This document shows, piece by piece, positions 1-12,150 of a stretch of DNA of 64,000 nt (its first letter is position 1; each line of letters opens with the position of its first letter). The notes under the pieces were generated by a model, which did no database searches, had not been told where the DNA came from, and worked only from the letters and a program-made list of their open reading frames with translations. The stretch is taken from positions 62,001 to 126,000 of the forward strand of contig PTFA01000195.1 in assembly GCA_003342895.1 (NCBI GenBank), given 5' to 3'. The DNA is from Casuarius casuarius. Taxonomy: Eukaryota > Chordata > Aves > Casuariiformes > Casuariidae. The translations under genes and the position numbers were made by a program.

Positions 1-2139
1 ACAGTGTAATAAGGCCAAAAAGGGCAGTTTTAAGCAGGAGAGAAAAGGAATCGAGGGAGCAAGCAGCAGAGCTGTTAACGTAGCTGTGGTTTTGCATATG
101 TGTGAAAAAGGAGAGCAAGGGTCATTCTGCAGAGACATAAAAAGAAAAGAATAAAGATTGGAAAGTGACTCAGGAAATAACTCTGCAAAAAGATGGAGCA
201 ATTAGCCTTTTCCTATTTTCTTTCTTTACATTATTCCTCTAAACCTTATTGATTTTTTTAACCATATAGATACAACATTTTATTTTTTGTTTTATTATAA
301 CACTCACCATCTCTTCAAATTCTGATTGATCTGGCTTTTGCTTTAATCATCCAATTAATACACCTCCAGAAAAACTCAAGGGAGATGTACCTAACGCTGA
401 GAACAAAAAACTGTACAGGCAGAGCTGTGCTTATGACCCTGTTGGAGGCTTTTTGATTATGCCTAACTACTGTGATCAATACTCTAGGACTTTTAAAAAC
501 ATGCATATTGGGTGAAATGTAAATGGTGGCATTTTTTTCTCTATAGGTTTTATTTAAAACTAATTTCTCCTTTCTACTCTGAGTCACACAAATGCAAATC
601 TGGAGCACATTCATTTGAACCACAAGCAACAAGAGGAACATTTAGCCCTAAATAATGTGTGTGGGTATGGATAGGTGTGGGTGGAGGGAGTTAAAAACAG
701 AATATTGTGGGTATATTCCTCAGGTATTAGGGCTGAGGAGCATAGCACCATGATGGGCATGAGGTGCTCCATAGTTTTCCCTTGTTAGATCAGTAGTACA
801 TAGGTGGGCTATAGACACTGAAACAAAGCTGAAAATTTAACTCCAAAAGAAGATGGTAGTCAAGGTTGTCGTTCTCCCTGCAAGTCGGAGGGAGTTATAT
901 TCTCTCTCTCCCCAAACCAAAACTCCCCAAACTGTAAAACAAAATTCTTAATTCTGGAAACTGAAAAACGTATTCACTCTCCAATTCTTTCCTCAGACCC
1001 CCTCCCCATATATTAAGATAGAAATTAAATATTTCTGATTGCTCACTGTTTTGTTTTACTTCATTGTTTTGTTTGGTTTGGTTTCTTATAAACTTTGAAA
1101 ACTTGTTTTAGTGAAACTTTTCAGTAAGTTTCAGAGAAACCATTTTCAGTTATCACTGAAGCCCTGTACAGATCTTCAGTCTATAACAGACCAGCGCAAG
1201 GCCCAATGTATCTTCCTCTAAACCCTGATATTAGGTTGGTTTTGGTTACAGCATGAGATACAGCTGGTGCCTCAGCGTGCACCATGTCACTCTGTGCAGG
1301 AGAAGCTGTTGAGACAGCCGTGTCCTGAGAAATGGATTTCCTCAGCTCTCTCAGACATGTCTGGTGTTGTCCTCCTTTCCCCGTTGCTCAACTTTCAGGT
1401 AGCTACAGTGAGCTCATAGGAGTCTTTCCTTAACTTTTACAGTTTAGGGGGTGATTACCTTGTCTGACCTTTTGTATCTTCCAACTCTACATATCAATTT
1501 TGTCCCCCTGTGCTGGTGGTCTCCGATTCATGATGGGAGAATGGTATAGTTGTGCATGGAGAAATGTTTTTGGCCTTTTTTTTTGTAGCTGAAACAGAGG
1601 CTGCCATGAAGACCAAATACCTTTCTGCATGCTTGTACAACGATTGCAATTCTGGGCCAAAAAAAAAAAAAAGTAGAAAAAACTGACTTAGAGTTTCTTA
1701 ATCCAGACAACAATCTCTCTTGAGAGAGAACTATGTTATATGGATATATTTGATTCTTAATATGGTAAAGACTTGGAGAGAGTATAAAAAAAATTGTCAG
1801 ACAAAGACATATTTAGTCTGTTATCCTGTCTGGAGCTGTGATCAGAAGCAAGTATCTGTGTATGAGGATTAGAACAGGACAAGCATATAAGGGCATATAG
1901 GAAGGGAAAGCATATAACAGTGAAAGCACAGCGTCCTGTTGCAAAGTGATCCCAATGCCATCTATACACTGCGTGAAATAACAGCTTCGTTTTGTTTGCT
2001 CTGAACTTGCTGCTATCTAGCTTCATTTGATACCCTCTCTAGTTCATCCCTGAAAGGGTCATCTGGACTCTGCTATTTTAGGATCTCTAATGATTTTTAT
2101 TAATGTTAACAGCAGTACTTGGGTGTACTTTAGCCTACT
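1..2139. other. Non-coding AT-rich stretch, nothing assigned
   Basis: No exon, RNA gene or confident repeat is visible. The stretch has ordinary low-complexity runs, including a T run near 1577 and an A run near 1660. A segment near 1095-1150 rich in GAAAC/TTTC might be a decayed A/T-rich dispersed repeat, but it is too degraded to call. Confidence 0.6.
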
Positions 2140-2910
2140 TTAGGGTCTACCTCAGAGGCGGCGCTATCTCAAAGCCTCTCTCCAGTGCAGACTGGCAATT
2201 CGTTTAGGTAACGAGCCCTGCAGCTCATGGAGGACCGCTCACCTGGAAATGCCCAGTGTGGATTCGCGTGCCAGCATGCCCTGACACGGCCACCAGAGAG
2301 GGTCTCTGTAAGGCAGTTACGTGCGTGGCTTCAATGGGAGGTACAGCCCATCAGACGCTCTTTGGACACCTTTTTGGAGAGGCAGAGACACAGCCAATAA
2401 ATCTCCTCTGGTCTTCGCTCTGCCTCGGAGAAGCTAGTTTTACAGTGTGAGTTAAGCCAGTTTGGTGCCTGAAGAATGATTTCCACCACCAGGAGTTGCC
2501 AGTCTGTAGGTGAGTGAATAGCAGCCCTGTGCCAATTTCCCCTCCATCACAAGGAATCACCACTTGTTTACCTGACAGAGCTACAAGTGTAAACAGCTGC
2601 ACGTTTCCGTGCATGCAAGATGTTACACGTGTAAAACAGCAGCCATGCATATTATGTGTTTCGGGGCTCTACAGGTTCACTACGGCTTTCCCTCGGAAAA
2701 CAGAGAGCATAATGCGATTTGCGGGGAGAGAGGGATGCGTTTATCCGGCTGAAATGCCGCAGCACCCGCGGGCAGGGAAGAGGCTTTCTGCTGAGCATTG
2801 CAGCGGTCGCGCCACTCCGGAGCCAGAGCCTTAGCTGGCGGTCAGCAGCCACGTTGCTGTCACAGTGTCAGCTGTCAAATTGTCTCTGTAGGAGTAATGG
2901 CGACTAGATG
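2140..2910. promoter_or_regulatory. CpG-rich patch, candidate promoter or enhancer
   Basis: CpG dinucleotides are far denser here than in the surrounding sequence, where they are rare. The core at about 2700-2860 has GCGATTTGCGGGG, CCGCAG, ACCCGCGGGC, GGTCGCGCC and TCCGGAG within about 160 bases. A good 5' splice site (TAG|GTGAGT) lies at 2509-2515 on the plus strand, and another GTAAGT lies near 2990. In vertebrates such patches often mark promoters or active enhancers. No TATA box stands out and no coding exon follows, so a non-coding first exon or an enhancer is as likely as a gene start. An old GC-rich repeat not recognised here is the alternative. Confidence 0.4.
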
Positions 2911-3769
2911 CCCTGGTGATTAGTGCTTGGTTAAAACCTAAGGGGAGCAGCAAACAAATTCGGAGCTCACAGCCAGGTTTGCCCTCCCTGTAAGTGCACT
3001 TAGTTCAGGGAAATCACTCCTGATTGGCACCAGAGAGTAAAGGATCTGTCTGAAGGGGTGTAAATGAAATGTGACAGTGCCAGAAGTGCTGAAATATCAC
3101 CTCTCTTCCAGGAGAAATGCAGTTCTTTGCTAATAGTAATGATAATCTGGATTAAGTGGAGTCCAGATGCTGTTAACTAGTTAGGGCTCTGTTGTGCCTT
3201 ACCAAAGTACAGCAAGAACCATCTACCGACTTAGTGTGCTTTTGCTTTTTAAGGATCAGACTGATGGCAAGCAGAAGTGGTATCAGAGAGGGATCCAGAC
3301 CAGGAGAAGGGGTAATTTGGAATAGATGGTTATGTGCATATGTGCTGCTCAGAAACAGCAGCAAGGAGAACTCAGAAAAGGTAGTTTCTGATCCAAAAGG
3401 CTCGTAGGCCAAAACATAAGCAAAGCCAACAAATCCAAAAATAAATAAATACCCCCTTCCCCCAAGAAATGAGTGTATTCAGAAGCAAATGTCTTTTTAA
3501 TTTCTTTTATAACAAATGAAAGTGAGAAGTGTCCATGTAGGCCAGAATCCTGCCTCTGGGAGTATTCAGTATTAGATGCTTTTGAAGCAAGGCCTGTAGC
3601 CTCACATCCTTTCCCAAATGGTCCCACATCTCTTTTGACATTCAGCAAATTACTTCCTCACCTGATTGCAACCAGACTTCATAAATTTGTCAGTCTTTTA
3701 AGAAAATCATTCATAAGTTTTACTATACTTTCCTTTCGAGAGGAATGTTGAATCGGCAGGACTGATTCT
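2911..3769. other. Non-coding, nothing assigned
   Basis: Mixed-composition sequence without a recognisable exon or repeat. The open frames on both strands are short and overlap one another, as expected by chance. Confidence 0.55.
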
Positions 3770-3844
3770 GAATAGTGAAAATCAGTTTGCTTCCACCTAT
3801 TTCAGTGGAATATCGGTAGTTTACACCAGCTGAAAATCTTGCTC
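3770..3844. repeat. Palindromic dispersed repeat, copy A (decayed)
   Basis: The right arm (3815-3844) reads GTTTACACCAGCTGAAAATC, and a left arm near 3775-3790 contains GTGAAAATCAG, roughly its reverse complement. Between them is a CTATTTCAGTGGAA centre. This layout, TGTAAATCAGC then a TTCAGTGGA-like centre then TTTACACCAGCTGA, matches a self-complementary interspersed repeat I remember as common in turtle, crocodilian and bird DNA. I cannot give the family name with certainty. Better or equal copies lie at 14661-14750 and 34804-34864. Confidence 0.5.
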
Positions 3845-5285
3845 TTAGTTCTTATGAGTTCCTAATTTCAAGTTGTTGCAAGAATAAAACAGATGCAATC
3901 ATGGAAACCTATAATGGCTCTGTGAAAGTTCCCTGCCTATGAAGTCACATCTTTGCAAATGTTAACCACCGTCCTATGTCTATTAAAAAAAAAAGGACAG
4001 AAAAGAAAATAATCATGTCAGCAGCTTGGTTTCTTTCGGTGTATCTTTAGGCCATACAAAGGAGTTCAGAACACTTCACTGTCTATCCTTCTATCATTTC
4101 CCAAAACTATTTCCTCTATTTCCTGCTCCTTTTTACAATTTTCACCTCTGTAATGACATTCTGGGTGATCCACCACTGCACTTCTAAACCTCACCTTGCT
4201 TCTTTCTGACCAAGCCTTGTTAATCATACCCAATCTAATAATAGCAGTGTTAATAACACCTTCTGATACAATATCCTCCTCCACAGGCCTTCTAGGTTCT
4301 TCGGATGGCTAATGTCTTGTTAAAACTTTTTTTACTTATTAATTTTGTCTGTGACAGAGCTTGATTAGCTTCTAAATTACCCTGTTCCTATTTTTAGTGC
4401 ACTATGCCCCTACCCTTCACACACAGTTTAATCCCAAAGTATTAATTCGTCTCCATATAATGCTGACTTGTCTTTCTCCAGGTATCCTAAATCTTCCTGT
4501 TTTCGTTTGAGGTCCATCTACCTTTGTTTTAACTCTTATTACCTTTCTCATTACTTTTACTGCTCTCTGTTCTCCATTGACGGGCACAATTGCTTTGCAA
4601 CAGCCACGGGTAGTGCTGGAGAGGTGAAGGGTCAGGTTCACTCTTTGAAAGAACTCACCTCACGTCCTGCTTAAATTAGCAATTGCAATAATGCACTGAG
4701 TTGAGAGAGGGAGGGATGGGGGATTTTTATGTCTCTAATCACTTCAGGGTAAGTTGTGAACTCAGCTATCTAGAGAAGTGAGAGTTGAAAGAGGAACCGC
4801 TTTGCTACTGCTTCACCTCACGTTGTTACTTGTTAGTCATGTTTCCATGCAAGCGGTAGGTGGGACAGAGTGTGGAGTGAAAGGGACTTAGTGACAGACA
4901 CTTGGCCATATAGTCCCATGGTAGGGAATAAGTTACAAGAAGCAAACTGCTGGTCAACCTTACTTCTGTCCTAATGTAATCACAACCCAGCTGTGGAGAT
5001 GAGGCAGCCTGGCACTTTCTTAAGTTGCAGAGCATCATACTGTGTCATTTTTTACTTCCCATATGATGTTTTCCCTCCTCTAACTTGTGTCAGATCAAAT
5101 CACCTGGGTTTTTTTGAGCATTTCTTGGGATATCATTTGTATGATTTTTATGGTCTAAATTAATGGTGTGACTTTTTAATGGAATCAATTGAGATGGAAT
5201 GAAGAGATAATAGAGGGAGAAAATAAAAAGAAGGAAGGAAAAGATATAGGTTAGGAAACTAGTTTTGATCTCCTTTCTGCCCATT
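3845..5285. other. Non-coding, nothing assigned
   Basis: No exon or clear repeat is seen. An A run lies near 3986. The CT-rich segments near 4060-4290 and 4400-4600 have no recognisable family identity. Confidence 0.55.
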
Positions 5286-5350
5286 AAATCCCACAAATGT
5301 CAATGAAACCCCATGAAGTCAGTGGATGGGACTGACAGCAGTATTTGAGC
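5286..5350. repeat. Fragment of 'GAAGTCAGTGG'-type old repeat
   Basis: The segment has ATGTCAATGAAACCCC followed by CATGAAGTCAGTGGATGGGA. This resembles the alternating 'TTGAAGTCAATGG / CCATTGACTTCAATGG' modules of an old sauropsid interspersed repeat. Similar fragments lie at 15560-15660, 46435-46485 and 51675-51735. It is short and decayed, so the call rests on the repeated motif only. Confidence 0.35.
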
Positions 5351-7464
5351 CAACATCTGTAATGGGACTAGAAACTTATTTATCAGATTTATGATCAAAT
5401 TTGTCCAGTTTCTGGCAGAGCATCAGTGGAACTCCGGCCATACGGCCTACCCTGCCAACTCCCTTCCTCCTCCAGGAACCTGTAAAGAAAGATATATAGG
5501 ACACCCAAGTTATCTTTGCCTCTGGAGTTCATTCCTTCCAGAAATTAATCAGACTTCAAGCTGAGCTACTTTTGAAATTTAGTGTAGCATGAATCTTGTC
5601 ATTTTCAAATCCTGCTAGTACAACTGTGGGATACTTTGCAGCCTCTCCAGGTCCTGCCAAGTCACCACGAACCTATCACCGTTTGCTTCCTCCAGTCTAA
5701 CGCACTCGAGAAGATATGCTTAGTCATTTTAAACAGTTGTTCCTCGTTTGACTGCTGCTGAATGAATGAAGTTTTCCTGTTTCAGATGTTCTTTATTGGA
5801 AAAGTGAAGATATATCAGAGCTGTAATACGAAATACAAGAGATTTCGATTTAAAATTTAAATGTGGACAACTAATAAAAAATTATATCATTTTTAAGTTC
5901 CAAAGAAGGAAATGATTGAATCTTGATTTACTTCACCATCTCTAACTGCAAAAAGGTGGGGAGGAGAATAGGCCGTAGAAAGGAAATGAGGGCACGAAAC
6001 ACAGAAGGCAGAATTTCTCAGAATAGAGGCTCTTGGGCCTTCATGTTCCATCTTAGCAGCCTACCTAACTGTCCTGCAAGGCTCCCATCCTGATACCTTT
6101 ACCAGCATACATCCCAAGTCCACCCACGTTGCCGACAGCAACGGTAACATATGCCCAGATCTCACTGTAACACACAATGTGTTGTGGCATGAGGCATCTG
6201 ACTGGTCATGTGTGTATTCCTCACACTTTTTTCCTCTCTACATGTCAACTGTGCTTTGTACCCAGCAGACTTCATTTCACTATCAAAGATGGTGGCTGAT
6301 GTACAGCAGCTGCCCAGATGTTTCTAAAGAGCAACACTCCTTAGGAAGATGTGCTGTATTCCCTGCAGTGCACCCAGCCAGCAGATGATATGGCATGTCA
6401 TGCACACTCCATCCCTTCTGCAAGACCCAGATAAAAATGGGAACTACTCTTCTCCCATCAGGGGGCGGCCTCTTCATCAGAACAGAAGAAGAAAACAACT
6501 TCTTGTCCCCACTTAACTACTGCACACCAGGATAGAGATGTTAAGCACCTTACCACTAGCGATCTAGTGCCCTGGAAAAGGAATGAGACCCCCTTCAAGT
6601 GCTGAGACAAAGCAATCAAGATAACCTTGAGTAGAGATCTCTTCCTTCCTTGTCACTCATACAGTCCTCTGGCATGGGTTGCTTGATTGACCACGCTTCA
6701 TTACTATGGAGCCATGTAAAATAAAGCAGCTTCTCAAATCTGAGGGAGAACATGCTAAAATGCTTTCATCCTCTACCTCTACACTGCTCCTGATGCACTG
6801 GCCATTTGCATTAATGCTATTGTAATTACTTTATTGAATATGCTGGCAGAATTTGCTCATTCCAGGTATATCGAAGACATGGGGTTGATGACTTGACCTT
6901 GCGGCTCCTTGCTGGAATGTGACTCCGGTGTGCGGAAGGGAGGCAATGAGTCCCGCTCTCCTAAGAGGTGCATAATCAGTATCCAAAACGAGTCTCCTGT
7001 AGACATTTTGCTTAACAACAAATTTAATGGAAAGGCTCCTTGTAACACAAAAGGAGATGAGCCACACATTCTACAGCTTTGATAATCAAATCATTATTTC
7101 TGCAGCCTTAAGGGATATCTGCTTACAGCAGAATTCAACATATAGTTTAATTTACTTATCTGATCTTTCTGTGCACATGAATAGCTTCTATTTCCTGCTC
7201 TATTTCAAATTTTCTTACATAATTCAAATGGTATCACAACGTGTGTATGTGTGGTTTTATACTGATGGTATTGACAACTGACAATAAGAAGATTTTATTT
7301 CTCTGTTCTTGTCCCTTCCCCCATCCCAAACTATTTAAGCTGAAGCTCAAAAGGATTTATTTTTGTTGATCTTAATTCTGTGCCAGTGTGATTATTATTA
7401 GTGTTTTAAATTCTAACCTCTGATCCTTTTCATCTTTTTTTTTTATTGTTGTGCTTTTACTAAT
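5351..7464. other. Non-coding, nothing assigned
   Basis: No supported gene or repeat. The part from 6000 to 6720 is slightly richer in G+C and contains an ATAAAG motif near 6721, but I could not assign it to an LTR or gene end. Confidence 0.55.
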
Positions 7465-7640
7465 CCCTAGTTCTTATAAAGTGCTTCTCATTTGTATATC
7501 TTGAAATGCTTTACAAAGGAGGCTGGAAGCACTATTCTTACTTGACATGTTAGGGAACTAAAGCACAGAGCAGTGAGGGATCATATACAAAAAAATACAG
7601 GCAGGCCAGTGTAGAAAGAAATTCCAAGTTTTCCTGACCA
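7465..7640 (+). repeat. MIR/CORE-like SINE, plus strand
   Basis: The order of blocks matches the old MIR-like SINE of amniotes: AAAGTGCTTCTCATTTG, then CTTGAAATGCTTTACAAAGG, a decayed 'pyrimidine to CATTTTAC' section, then GGGAACTAAAGCACAGAGCAG and GGCAGGCCAGTG. The last two correspond to the usual 'GGGAAACTGAGGCACAGAG' and 'CAGGCCAGTGGCAGAG' blocks. These SINEs derive from a tRNA-related head with a conserved core and are mobilised by a partner LINE. This copy is inactive and diverged. It is the clearest SINE in the window. Confidence 0.65.
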
Positions 7641-10600
7641 TTTTCCTTATCCAGTATGTTACATTGCTTTTCTTAGAGGATTTGAACAAAACTATCATAA
7701 TTATTACAACTGTAATAAAAAATGTCTTCCCTTCTTTTCTCATTTGCTGGTACCATCTTTTTGCTTTTTCTGACTCCTTTTCATCTTTTCCATGCTTGCC
7801 AATGTAAAGATGGCTTAAAAACTTTTGAGAAAGTGCAATTGCTAAACAAAAATTCTGATGCAATTAGCACGTCTCAGTATTAGTGATTTTGAAAGTGCGT
7901 GTTTGCTTAGCACGCATGGACAGGTCTGCTGGCTAAAGTATGATGTTTCAGAGAATCAGATTCTTCTCCTGAGTTAGGAATGTAAAGAAATTGCATGAAA
8001 AGAATCCCAAACATAAATGTGGCTAAGTGTGATAGCATGGGCGACAACAATTTCATGATGAGAACTTATAATGAGACACACATATATGGTCTTATCACCC
8101 CAAACAGCTCTACCCTGCTGATTCAGGTAAAAAAAAATCCAACCCAAAAAAAGAAAAAAATTCGACCATCTCAGCGCTCTCTTGCTCATTACACCAACCT
8201 GTCAGAAATGACAACTTGGCCGAGCCCAGTTATTCCATGCTGACAAGGTGCTGTATATGCTTTTCTGCAATAATGTCAGCTTTTAAAGGTGCAATGTACT
8301 TAGGGAAGCTCATTTCTGTGATTTGGCCAAAACGAGCCATTTGCCCTGTCAGTAAGGTGAGCAATACCTTAGTTTTCTTTGAATTAGGAATCATTTTCAC
8401 GAAGATTGTTCTTAGAAAACTAGCTCCAAAGAGAGGAACTTTTTTTTTTTTAGAGGTTGCTTAGTGAGCAATTGTCTGATGATTTCATCATAGTGTCTAA
8501 AACAGCAATAATGTTGTCCTTAATATTGGACATATTTCAAAAATATCCTAAATGTAACCAAATAAAATTACACTCAGGGACATATGCCTGCAATCTACTA
8601 TAAATAAAGAGATATAATATAAACGTGACAGTTTAAAGGGCAATGAGGCAATAAATGTATATTAAGATACTAGAAAGGCCGAAAGGAAAAGAATCCCCAG
8701 CCCCACTTGTGGAAGTGTGACTACAGGATTTTAGGGGAATTGAATTGCATTAGGCAAAGAGCCTACTGAAACCTGGGAGGGGAATGCCTCACTGTCTAAA
8801 TGGGTGCAGCTGGAGCAGAAAGGACAACTAAGCAATTATAGGTCTATTCACTGGTTACACACCAAGGTGGAGCTTACCCATCCACAGATGCGAATGCTGT
8901 GAATGCATCCAGCTAGTACGATCCCAGGGTTTACTGCAATCTAGAGGTTTTAACAGTCTCATATCTACCTGCTGCAATAGGAAGTCTCTGAGCTGATGTG
9001 ACAGCCCCTTGGGGGATTGTTTACTGATCCTCACGCATCTAGGTTCAATTTTCATAGATAATCATGTGTATTTGACAATAATTAATTATCAAAACCACTG
9101 CATTGCTCATGTTGCATTGATGTATTTCTCTTTATAGTTGGGTTGGATGTTTCATCAAACACCATTCCTTGTAGCAAAGTGTCCAGATATCTACTCAGGA
9201 ACAGACCCAAGTATATACTACCTCAGCGCTAGTCTAACCTCTGCATAGTATAGGATACTCAGAACCTAGTTTTCTAATAGGCAAATGATGTATTAAAGTG
9301 ACAAACTGCCTGAAACCCTATCTCCCTCTACTGGCAAGGTTACTAATTGCTAAACTGTATTAAGTCTTTAGCAAAGATTTTCAAGACCTGAACTTTCAGA
9401 GTAAAAGCTTTGATTGATAAAGGGTTTGTTTCATGAGGTGGTGCTATTAAATAGATTAACATCCACTTCCTTCGTCCTGATCATGAAAAATATTTGAACA
9501 CTGACCCCTCAGTGAAAACAAACAGTGCGTCTCACACCTATGAGGCAAAGAAGGAAAGGAAGGTCTAGGAGAAAAAAGGATGGAAGTGCCAAAGGATGGT
9601 GCTGTTCAATTTGTGTGGCAGGTCTCAGAGACTTGTCCATGAATGCAGACTTGGAACTAGTATTTCGTCTCTTGGCAGTTAAACCTTCGCTCGTTACTGT
9701 TTGCAAGCATTGCAAAACCCTTTTTTAAAATGCACAGAAGGGCTGTGCTAATGATGAATTTACAAGCTTTTCAGATGAAATATCTACATGTAAAATTTGT
9801 CAACAACTAGCTTTGTTTGCGTTACTTGAAATTATTTAGGGATGGTTGAAATGTAGAAAAGAACTCATGAATTTTCCTCTATTTCTTTTTCTTTCTATTT
9901 TCCATTAGAGCAAATCTGTAATAAAGTAAGCAAATAGAAATAAAATATTCAACCAGCTGTCAGTGCATCAAGACACTACTGTTATAGGAAATAGATTTGC
10001 CTACTCCCTCATTCCGAATGCCACTTCATGGGGACATGATGGGATACTCAGTCCTCAAAGAGCATTCAAATAAAAAAGCTGAGAGGCATTTTTCCCACAA
10101 GTTTATATTTCTCACATGTATGCAGCTATGCTAAGATAAGTTCACAAAGGAGTCTAAGGCTGTAAGAAGTAACTCTCATCCACAAAAGATATTCTAGTTG
10201 GAAATGTTATGGAGTAGACTTTCAATCTCTCTTTTTAGCATTTCTCATGCATGGGGGGAGGAGCTGCTAGGGTGACGAAGGTATTACTTTGCTCGTAACA
10301 CCTAGAAAGTTACATCCAAGAATAAGTCTCATTGTGATAATTTAGCTTTCCTTCAGTAGTATTCCAGCTACCCCCATACAAATAAGAATAATAACCAAAT
10401 AAATCTGAACTAGTCAAACCTATTCTTCTTACTATCTAGGCTGCAAAATAAAATGGAGACAGATTGCTGAAGCTATTTTTAGTTTGACAGGTTTGGTCAG
10501 TGTTAGACAGAGTGATGATAGGTCATAGAAGCAGCTCAGTAACGAGACATGTTTAAATGCCTAAAACTTCAGGTGTAGAGTTGTCCCAGCTTTTATTTGC

Positions 10601-11449
10601 ACTCCTAATTAGCAGCAGAAAGAAAGGAAGAAACCTTAGGGACATAAAGAAGAATTAGCTATTACATGATTTTTTTTTCTTTTTTTTTTTTGGATTGCCA
10701 TCCAACACTGTCTGGCAAATTGCTGTCCGGACTACAATACATGAACTCACCTTGGAGAGCATAATGAAGGAACTCACAAATGCTGAAATCTGTGGTCTGT
10801 GGGAGAAGCAGCCCCTTCTGCAAGGAGCAGATGTCTGAAAATTATCCTGCAGCTCCAGGCAAACTCTGTCATGTCAGAGAGAGCACTTACTCACACAAAT
10901 AGTCTCAACCCCTGCAGTGGAAATATTTCTGTGGATCAAAATCAATGGCTTTTGTAATGTCGGTCCCATTCCCGCAAAGAGGAATCTGACTCAGACAGCA
11001 GCTGAAAGCCCTATTGATATTGGTGCAGGGACGCACATGTACAGCACAGACATGGGCATGCACATGCATGTGTGCGAACCACAGGACAAGTCACACAAGC
11101 GGCCTTAGAAAGAGAAACTATCTGTCATCTCTCCTTTGCTGTCAAAATGACTCCTCCTTCAACCTGTCCATGATCCCAGCCCTGTTTTCCCCTCTCCTGT
11201 AACCATTTCAAAATAGCTCCTTCACACTTTCTCCTGCAGTGTCCCTCGCACTAGGGAAGCAACTCCCTGTAAGCATCTGAAAATACACCTTGTTATCCTT
11301 TTTCCAAAGCTTCTTCAGTTCTTTCCTCCACCACTATGCCTACAAAACACCCAGTAATGTTCAGGAGGCCGGGACATTAGTGCAATTATTGCCTTTCAGG
11401 AAACAATAGCATCCTCTTTTCTTACACTCCCTCCTCCCTACCTGGATGG
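7641..11449. other. Non-coding, mostly unique sequence
   Basis: No exon, RNA gene or confident repeat. Homopolymers occur near 8443 (T) and 10670-10691 (T). A phrase near 8815-8860 (GCAATTATAGGTCTATTCAC) faintly recalls a CR1 ORF2 block but is too short to annotate. Confidence 0.55.
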
Positions 11450-11600
11450 AGGGATAATTTGCATTATCCTTAGCTCTTTGGGACAAGGGTGATGACAATT
11501 TGCCTTTGTGCTTGCACGGCACCTCCCATCACAAAGGGTGGGCAGACAATTAGGAGTCTAGGTACTATGGTAGCGGTCACAGCAAGAGCAGGGATCAAAC
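11450..11600 (-). repeat. Old sauropsid dispersed repeat, minus strand
   Basis: On the reverse strand the blocks read CTACCATAGTACCTAGACTCC, then a GGTGCCGTGCAAGCACAAAGG segment and a TTGTCCCAAAGAGCTAAGG segment. They correspond to the 'CTACCATAGCACCTAGGAGCC', 'GGCGCTGTACAAACACAGA' and 'CTGCCCCAAAGAGCTTACA' blocks of a repeat I recall as abundant in turtles and crocodilians and present as relics in birds. The three blocks occur in order with plausible spacing. The exact family name is uncertain, possibly a MIR- or L3-related SINE. Confidence 0.55.
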
Positions 11601-12150
11601 CGTGGCTCAAGAAACCAGAGCTCAGTCCCGACTTTCGCCTTGCTCTGGTGAGCAAGGCAGCAGCCCCAGCTGGTTCCCGGGCACTCATTGCTTCCCCCTG
11701 CATTGGCAGCTGGCTAAAGGGGCGAGGGAGCCAAGATGCTGCCATGCGTGGCAACAGGGGAGCACGAGCGCTGGGGAAGGTCTTGCAGTGGTAGCGCCCC
11801 GTGATAAATGTGTCTAGTACAGGGAAATGGGAACAAATTGCCATCTGCCTGTCCCACACTGGCAGCAACAAGCGGCATAAATTGTTCTGTTTGGGCACCG
11901 ATTTACTGGGAGTGGAGTAAGCGTGGTTGAAGGAGGTACCTCACCCCCTTTAACGCCGTTCAGTGGCCTCTAAGCAATGTGATGCGGTTGCAGCCATCCT
12001 GCGATTCATTCCGCCACCCCTCGCGCCCACATGATTCTGCCCCAGTTCTGATATACAGTTTCGTAAATGTAAGTCAGCACTAGGCTCTGCTACTGAGGTA
12101 GAAATCCTTTCCAGCTTTTCCGGTGGAAAGATGCTGGGCATGGTGCTGGC
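11601..12150. promoter_or_regulatory. CpG-enriched patch, possible regulatory element
   Basis: About 550 bases with raised G+C and CpG: CCCGACTTTCGCC, TTCCCGGGC, GGGGCGAGGG, CACGAGCGCTGG, TAGCGCCCCG, TAACGCCGTT and CCCTCGCGCCC. The flanks return to AT-rich, CpG-poor sequence at about 12170. Short open frames exist on both strands, as often happens in GC-rich DNA, but none resembles a known protein. It could be an enhancer or distal promoter, or an old GC-rich repeat I do not recognise. Confidence 0.3.

Noticed and set aside
8815..8860. Phrase resembling a CR1 ORF2 block (AATTATAGGTCTATT)
   Set aside because: Single short block without neighbouring CR1 blocks in order.
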